Origin: Chara braunii
Lineage: Eukaryota; Streptophyta; Charophyceae; Charales; Characeae
Direction of reading: 5' to 3'
NCBI GenBank assembly: GCA_003427395.1
Contig: BFEA01000179.1
Span: 2,289,803-2,347,094, forward strand
DNA: 57,292 bases
Within the stretch, counting starts at the first letter, position 1; the number at the start of each line of letters is the position of its first letter. The notes beneath the pieces are model-generated. The model saw nothing but the letters and a program-made list of their open reading frames with translations. It was not told the origin of the DNA and did no database searches. This document shows, piece after piece, positions 51,351-57,292 of this stretch. The position numbers and the translations under genes are program-made.

Positions 51351-53514
51351 AACCGACAGTCGGCTTGCTATGATTATGGTATGATTTCGGATGTCGGAGC
51401 TGGATACGAGCAGCCTATGATGGCTCGGCTCAATGGTGGACTCATGTGTTTACCGGGCCCAGATTGGCCCCAGTTTTGTATAAATGTAAGTTAAAATTTT
51501 AAATATCAGTTCATTGCATTGTATCTGGCTTGTCACGTGTCAGTCCTAGGATATGCCTGGGGGATTGGGAGGCGGTTCTTGGGATTTCAGTTCTTGCCTC
51601 TTATTGTATTTTATTGGTCTGCATGACATTGTGGAATGGATGGTTGTGGGATAATGTGAAAATATGTTTTCTTCCTCTCATACGTCAGCGCTTAATTGAT
51701 GGGGCAACCTCCTAGTACGATAGGGTAAGGAGGATTGTTTAGCATCATCTGACACAAGTCTATTGGTTATTCCTGAAAGAGGGTGGTACTTAACCTAGTG
51801 AAGTGTTCCAGTGGCAAGGGACTCAGCATCATCGGGATGGGGTTCCTCTCCAGATGGGCCTTATCGGTTAGACATTGCCGAGCTCTGAAGGGATGGGTAG
51901 TTAGTCATGTGTCATAGTCGATGGAGTGATCTGTCCGATCTTGTGGTCGGGGTGAAGATCACTCAGCATCGCAGCGGTTTGGAGCTTGCTGTATTCTTCT
52001 TGATGGAAGGAGTGTTCTCATTGCAGCCGCCGGGTTCTCGCAACGGTTCACGGGCGAGAATCTAACCACAGTGGCGTCCCCTGCGGTGTCAGCACTTATG
52101 TCCTTCATGAAGAGGCATAGAGTTTCAACTGCGCCTCTTGAGCAATAGATGATTCCCTGAAGCAGGTTCTCACAGGTCCAGAGGCTAGCTGAGTTGACAG
52201 GGCGTCCGAGCCATAGCGGCTGATAACCTCGAACCCTTGGGTGGTTAGTCGTTCCCTGGTCACCGCGTGGTGACCTGGTCCGCCTGCTGGAAAGGAAGGA
52301 GGCATCCTGAGCCTCTCCCAGTCTAAATCCGACAATGGGCAGATCAAGGTGGTAGACTCCTACTATCACTATGATCGGGGTGTCTCTAGGGAGCCGTGTC
52401 TCCAGGGGCATTTTCTTGGCATCGGGCCAAGCCAGGTATCGACTGCCGAGCTGGCAACAGGGCCATTATGGAATCCTAGCCCACTGTTGCAAAGCTTAAT
52501 TGTGGACTCGCTTTGACTCACCAGCCGGGTCTGGTCGGGTGTTCGCTGGCTCCCCGCACAGTTGCAAAGAGCCGGATGTTAGTCAAGAAGTCAAGCGAGT
52601 AGACAGATGCTCTGATGTCGACTAATGAGCTTCTGATCCATGGGTCTGAACTCATCGGAGTGAGGGCTTCATGAAGGGGTGTGCGGCTCCCCGTGAGCTG
52701 TTCCGAGCAAGGGCTCGGAGGGTGGTCGGACCGCCATGACTGAGAATCAGGACTGACTTTGCTCTGCTTGCCGGGTTGGGTCAGCGGAGGAGCCCACCGG
52801 GGCGAGCGGAGACACTCTTGGAAGGCCGAAAGGTAAGACTCTGAGAGTGAGTGAGGAAGGGGTGTTGGCAAGGGTCTTTAGGGGAGACCCTTTTCTCGTA
52901 TTTTTTTTGGCATGACATGATCTCTGTTTTGCAGGTACCCTATAGCCAGATGAAGACAACGGGGTTTGGTATGACCCGACAGTAAGTGGCACAAAGCCAG
53001 CAAACAAAGAGAAAGGGGTTTGGTATGTTTCCCCGTTATGAGACGGCCTTTGGTCAAGATGACCCAGATGATCCGGAGTTCGATGATTAGTCCCATATCC
53101 ACCCGTGGCTGGACTGTAACTGAAATAATGATGAGGATTACGTTCTGCTGATGAGATGGACTGATCAGATGAGGTTGAGATGAGCAGGCCAAGACCGAGA
53201 CTTGGACTGCTAGGCCAAACCTAACGATAGGGTTTCGTCTAAGATTGGGCCTGATTGTGATAATGCACGAGGTCAAACCTAATGAGGGGATTGACCTAAG
53301 ATTGAGACTGATTTAATAGTGCAAGAAAACGGGATTGGTAGTATGATTGGGATGCATGAGCAGTCATGATATTTGCATGCGGTGACTGCACCACGCAAGT
53401 TTGATAAGACTAATCCTTCTTTGATTTTGATGGTGGCTTGGACCAGAGGTCCATGCCTTATTGAGCAAGCACTCGAGCCCTAGCGGGCGAGCACTTTGAT
53501 GATTTAGAGATGTT
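51351..53514. other. Gene-poor internal region of plus element
   Basis: ORFs up to 150 codons on the minus strand show no motif. At about 53210-53330 a 55-60-bp block with CAAACCTAA and CTAAGATTG words is present twice. Confidence 0.5.
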
Positions 53515-54006
53515 TTATATGATGCTTCTATATATCAGATAGCATATGAGGTCGCACAGTTCAAGCTGGCATATGAAGAATAGCGCAAGTATGACGCATG
53601 AGTGATGATTGGGCGGCGCAGTCTGGTAGATGGCGGGCGGATCTGGTGGTGGCGCAAGGCGAGGCGGCTGTGGCAGGATGGTGAGCTGGCGAGGGTGAGG
53701 CTGATCAGAAGAAGAAGAAGGACGATATGGCGAAGGGTACGATCGAGAGGGTGGCTCGAAACGTGGAGGCGGGTTGCCATAGCGTTGCTCGTATTTATAT
53801 GTATAGTACATCATGGACCTAGGCGACGGAGTGCGACCGCTCCGGTCCTCTGAGCGATGGCACAAGCGCGTTGCTTCCCATCTCTCCTCCTCCTCCTCTT
53901 CGGATCTCTCCTCCTCGTATGTCAGATCGATTGGTCGATCTGGCGCCTTCCACTGTCGGCCTCCTCTCCCGCGTCCAACAGCCGAGCCTCGCGTTTTCGG
54001 CGCCAT
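53515..54006 (-). CDS. Antisense ORF between pol and 3' LTR (163 aa)
   Basis: Runs opposite to gag-pol. It starts MAPKTRGSAVGRGRGGRQWK, a basic Gly/Arg-rich N-terminus, then an acidic EEERSEEEEEERWEA, a Pro/Ser/Tyr-rich middle (PPPRFEPPSRSYPSPYRPSS) and a more hydrophobic Cys-containing end (CVILALFFICQLELCDLI), which could be a short membrane-like segment. A TATATATAT lies about 200 bp upstream on the same strand. Antisense ORFs at this place are known from some plant gypsy elements. There is no second copy in the window to test conservation, and the low-complexity middle weakens the case. Confidence 0.45.
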   Translation of the reverse strand: MAPKTRGSAVGRGRGGRQWKAPDRPIDLTYEEERSEEEEEERWEATRLCHRSEDRSGRTPSPRSMMYYTYKYEQRYGNPPPRFEPPSRSYPSPYRPSSSSDQPHPRQLTILPQPPRLAPPPDPPAIYQTAPPNHHSCVILALFFICQLELCDLICYLIYRSII

Positions 54007-54202
54007 GACAATGGTTGATTAGCTGCGCGACGGTAAGCACTAGTGCAATAAGAAAACAAGCAAGTCGAGAGCGATGATAGCACGAGCGCGACGAGTGTCC
54101 GAGCAAGCAGAGATCATCGATGGCAGCAACGACAACAAAAAGCACGATAAGCACCACACACTCGTTTGAGCAGATTTTAGGGTGAATCATATAAATGATG
54201 TG

Positions 54203-54211
54203 TATATATAT
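54203..54211 (-). promoter_or_regulatory. Possible TATA box for the antisense ORF
   Basis: TATATATAT about 200 bp before the antisense ATG. The next 200 bp on that strand are a plausible 5' leader. Not tested for conservation. Confidence 0.35.
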
Positions 54212-54245
54212 CCCCTTATAGTAGAGGGATCCTGGCGGGGATGCC

Positions 54246-54255
54246 AGGAATGGGG
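54246..54255 (+). promoter_or_regulatory. Possible polypurine tract
   Basis: AGGAATGGGG lies 11 nt before the 3' LTR start. A polypurine tract usually abuts the LTR, so this is a weak call. Confidence 0.3.
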
Positions 54256-54266
54256 TTTGATATGGT

Positions 54267-57200
54267 TGTCGGAGAGCGGCACGCCACGTCAACGTATAGT
54301 TGACTCGTCGCGGCCAGCCTCCGCACCATAAGGCTGCTTGTGGTCACGATCAGCAGAATGTTGACACGTTGGTTTGGCCCTTGGGTCGAGTCAGCGGACA
54401 AGACGGCGTGATGGTCCAGCCCCATGGAGATCGAATCACAGCTTTTGGGCTGAAACGCCGCATCTGCAAGGGCCAGATTAGTAGGGCCCGGTCCAAACGG
54501 TACTGAAAACGGACCAAGGGTCAGTGAGAAAAATAGAATTAACCACTTGGGACCGGACTTGCCACGTCGGGAAGGGTACGGCCCGAAATGGTCAAGGGGA
54601 ATACGAGATTGGGCCCCTTATTATGATTAAGAGGGATGTTTTATTTTAAAAACAAGGCCGATCCTTAGTATTCCAAAGTCGGGCCAGCCCAGGCCCAACG
54701 CTAATTTTAGCATTGGTCCGTGCTATTTTTAGCGTTGGCCGCGCTATTTTTGGCACAGGCCTGAGTTATTTTTAGCGCAGGCTCGAGCTAAATATAGCCC
54801 AGGCCCACGCTATTTTTAGCATGGGGCTGACTGCCTGTATCCCAAGGTTGGGGCTGTCCCAAGTCCCGCGCTATTTTTAGCCAAGTCCCACGTTATTTTT
54901 AGCGCAGTCTCGTGCTAATTTTAGCATAAGCCTGCGCTATATTTAGCGCAGGCCGTACTATTTTTAACACGGGATTGACTGTTCGTGTTCCGAAGTCGGG
55001 ACTGTCCCAGTCCCGTGCTAATTTTAGCGCAGTCCCGCTCTAATTTTAGCACAGGCCCACGCTATATTTAGCGCAGGCCCGTGTTATTTTTAACACAGGG
55101 CTGAATGTTCGTGTCCCAAAGTCGGGACTGTCCCAGTGCCGCGATAATTTTAGCGCAGGCCTGTGCTAATTTTAGCACAGGCCTATGCTATTTTTAGCCC
55201 AAGGACTGCTGTACCTTGCCCGATCACCCGGCCTCTTCACTATAAAAAAGAAGCAGAGCCACTTGAGAAGAGAGAGGCCCTCACTTGAGGGAACGCGAAA
55301 GCGCTGGCGGAACGGCGAACTGGGGCTGCTGCGCTGGAGCAAGTAAGAGAAAAAGGAGGACCAAGGCAAGCAAGAGAGAGGTAAAGGGGTAGAGCAGCAA
55401 GGGGGAGTAAGGTGGTCCCGGTTCTCACTAGGGTCATAGCCCCTTTCCCTTGCCTCCCCTCCTATCTCTCTCTCTACTCCTTTCTTTCCCTCTCTTCTTC
55501 TCCCCTTTCTTTGCTCGCTTCTGTCATTCCCCGTAGTCAGGCCGGTCACTTATGGATAGACCCCCATTCTAATTTTATTTCTTTTTTATTTTATGATCGC
55601 ACCCTTGCATTTTCGGTGTGCACCATTACTGCATCAGAGTTACCGTATGCCTAAGTGCACCGCGCCAGAGAGCATAAGGGTTGTCGTATGCCTGAGCACA
55701 CCGCGCCAGGGAGCATAAGGGTTTTTGTATGTCTTAGCGCACTGTGCTAGAGAATCGGACTGTTGTATGTCTGAGCGCACTGCGCTAGAGAATCGGACTG
55801 CTGTATGTCTGAGCGCACTGCGCTAGAGAACCGAAGGATTGTTGTTCGTTGCGCCAAAGAACATCGAAGTTGCCTGAATGTCTGAGCGCACTGCGCTAGA
55901 GAATCAGACTGCTGTATGTCTGAGCGCACTACGCTAGAGAACCGGAGGATTGTTGTTCGCTGCGCCAAAGAACATCGAAGTCGCCTGAATGTCTGAGCGC
56001 ACTGCGCTAGAGAATCAGACTGTTGTATGTCTGAGCGCACTGCGCTAGAGAACCGAAGGTCGTCTGTATGCCTGAGCGCATCATGCTAGAGAACCACGGG
56101 GTAGCTGTTTGTATGAGCAAGCCGATTTATTGTACCAGCAGGCACTCAGATTGAGTATCTTTGTCGATTTATTGTGCCAGCAGGCATTCAGATTGAGTAT
56201 CTTTGCCGATTTATTGTGCACGCAGGCACTCAGATCGAGTATCTTTGCTGATTTATTGTGCCAGCAGGCACTCAAATTGAGTATCTTTGCCGATTTATTG
56301 TGCCAGCAGGCACTCAGATTGAGTATCTTTGTCATTTTATTGTGCCAGCAGGCACTCAGATTGAGTATCTTTGCTGATTCATTGTTTCAGGAGGCACTCA
56401 AATTGAGTATCTTTGCCAATTTATAAAGTCAGCAGGCACCCAGATCGAGTACACCTATTTTGCAGTGCCAAGGGACACCTAGATCGAGTAGACCGATTTT
56501 GTTGTGCCCGATGAATGAAAAGCGACTGTGCACACTCAGACTTGAGTGCGACACTGTGCCCTTAATCTGAGAAACTGGCTTTGATGATATTGAGTATATG
56601 CGACTGTGCGCACTCAGACTTGAGTGCGACATTGCGCCCTTAATCTGAGAAACCCGCTTTGATGATCTTAAGTATATGCGACTGTGCGCACTCAGACTTG
56701 AATGCGACACTGCGCCCTTAATCTGAGAAGTCCTCCTTGATGATCTTGAGTATGTGCGACTGTGCGCACTCAAACTTGAGTACGACACTGCGCCTTCCAT
56801 TTGCAAGCTTTGTCTCAGTGACCTTGAGTGAGCGCAATACTGCGCACTGGACCAGTAGAGTCATGCATTGATGAACTTGAGTGGCTGTGATTGTGCGCAC
56901 CCAGACTCAACTTTGAGTAAGTGTGACATTGCTCGCTCGATCTGTGGGATTGTATCGATGATTCTGAGTAAGAGTGGTATTGCAAAACTCGACCTTGATG
57001 AGTTTGAGTCTGTGCGACAGTGCGCACTTTATTTGTGAACTCGACATGACGATCTTGAGCCTGTGCAACAGTGTGCACTCAATTTGAAAACTCAGCATTG
57101 ATTATTCCGAGCAAGTGTCACTATGCGCACTCGAGCTTGAGTGTGACACTGCACAATCAATATGCAAAAACTCGACTATGATGATTTCGAGCCTGTCCGA

Positions 57201-57292
57201 CATTGCGCACTTCATCTGTAAACCTGGCAATGATGATTTTGAGTCCGTGCGACATTGCGCACTTCACCTGTAAACTCGACCCTGATGATTTT
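54267..57292 (+). repeat. 3' LTR of plus element (first 3026 bp)
   Basis: Starts TGTCGGAGAGCGG like the 5' LTR and follows it co-linearly: U3 array 54700-55200, TATA 55241, leader, 38-bp array, 42-bp array, about 77-bp array. It ends at the window edge at the same LTR position where the 5' LTR has its N gap (37900). Differences from the 5' LTR are mostly C/T and G/A. Confidence 0.9.
55241..55249 (+). promoter_or_regulatory. TATA box of the 3' LTR
   Basis: TATAAAAAA as in the 5' LTR. The right arm of the flanking inverted repeat has decayed (AAGAAGCAG instead of AAGAGGCCG). Confidence 0.6.

Larger units (their letters stand above)
34946..57292 (+). mobile_element. Family A Ty3/gypsy retrotransposon, plus copy
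   Basis: 5' LTR 34946-41793, PBS 41798-41815, six pre-gag ORFs 42049-44733, gag-protease 44756-46744, linker, RT-RNase H 47077-48724, integrase to 50368, 43-bp minisatellite, gene-poor stretch, antisense ORF 54006-53515, 3' LTR from 54267 past the window. If the 3' LTR is as long as the 5' one, the element is about 26 kb. The two LTRs differ by about 6% over the first 260 bp, mostly transitions, so it is not a recent insertion. The coding order (protease, RT, RNase H, integrase) is Ty3/gypsy. No chromodomain or envelope was seen. Confidence 0.9.

Noticed and set aside
51959-52411. 150-codon minus-strand ORF
   Set aside because: No motif, overlapping ORFs in other frames, and it lies in the gene-poor part of the element.

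Overview
This window looks like repeat-dense nuclear DNA from a plant-lineage (streptophyte) eukaryote. Four signs support this. Two Ty3/gypsy elements carry a primer-binding site matching the 3' end of plant tRNA-Asp, the primer I associate with Athila-type elements. There are TTTAGGG-type telomere-like motifs, a hAT transposase relic and a non-LTR (LINE) fragment. I see no bacterial features and no convincing single-copy host gene. A charophyte alga such as Chara would fit, but that is a guess. Two 38-bp Nextera mate-pair junction adapters, each between exact duplications, and three N gaps show a short-read scaffolded assembly.

Layout. 1-1828: fragment of a giant LTR (family A, minus orientation), cut at 1829 by the end of a related LTR (family B) that contains two ORFs (2305-3406). 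3407-11210: tandem repeats, palindromes, microsatellites, a hAT transposase relic (7997-8871) and a long pyrimidine-rich tract. 11211-26675: minus-strand family A element with a 7.1-kb 5' LTR (19566-26675), PBS, decayed pre-gag ORFs, a gag split by a LINE fragment, protease and a truncated RT. It is inserted in an unrelated gag (26676-27824). 27825-34945: non-coding repeats, an adapter artefact, and a 213-bp-arm inverted repeat next to the next element. 34946-57292: plus-strand family A element with a 6.85-kb 5' LTR (34946-41793), PBS, six small pre-gag ORFs, gag-protease, RT-RNase H, integrase, a 43-bp minisatellite, an antisense ORF, and a 3' LTR starting at 54267 and running off the window.

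Main point of interest. The element is much more than gag-pol. Each LTR is about 7 kb, with a TATA box near its 5' end, several kb of tandem arrays, and embedded ORFs just before its 3' end. Between PBS and gag lies an operon-like row of six ORFs. Five share a domain of about 130 aa with the signature RFLxTxEYDxRPY ... WS ... PSPxxPxSFxDGxxWxPILNAxLR, which I do not recognise from any described retroelement protein. A more diverged member sits in the LTR of family B. Between the protease-containing frame and RT, both copies keep a U UUU UUA slippery heptamer in the correct phase, followed by an 8-bp G+C-rich stem, with RT in the -1 frame. This looks like a programmed frameshift.

Both copies are decayed. 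The plus copy has mainly single nonsense codons, several of them C-to-T or G-to-A type; the minus copy adds frameshifts, a lost gag start and a mutated protease aspartate. All family statements are from reading motifs by eye; no database search was run.
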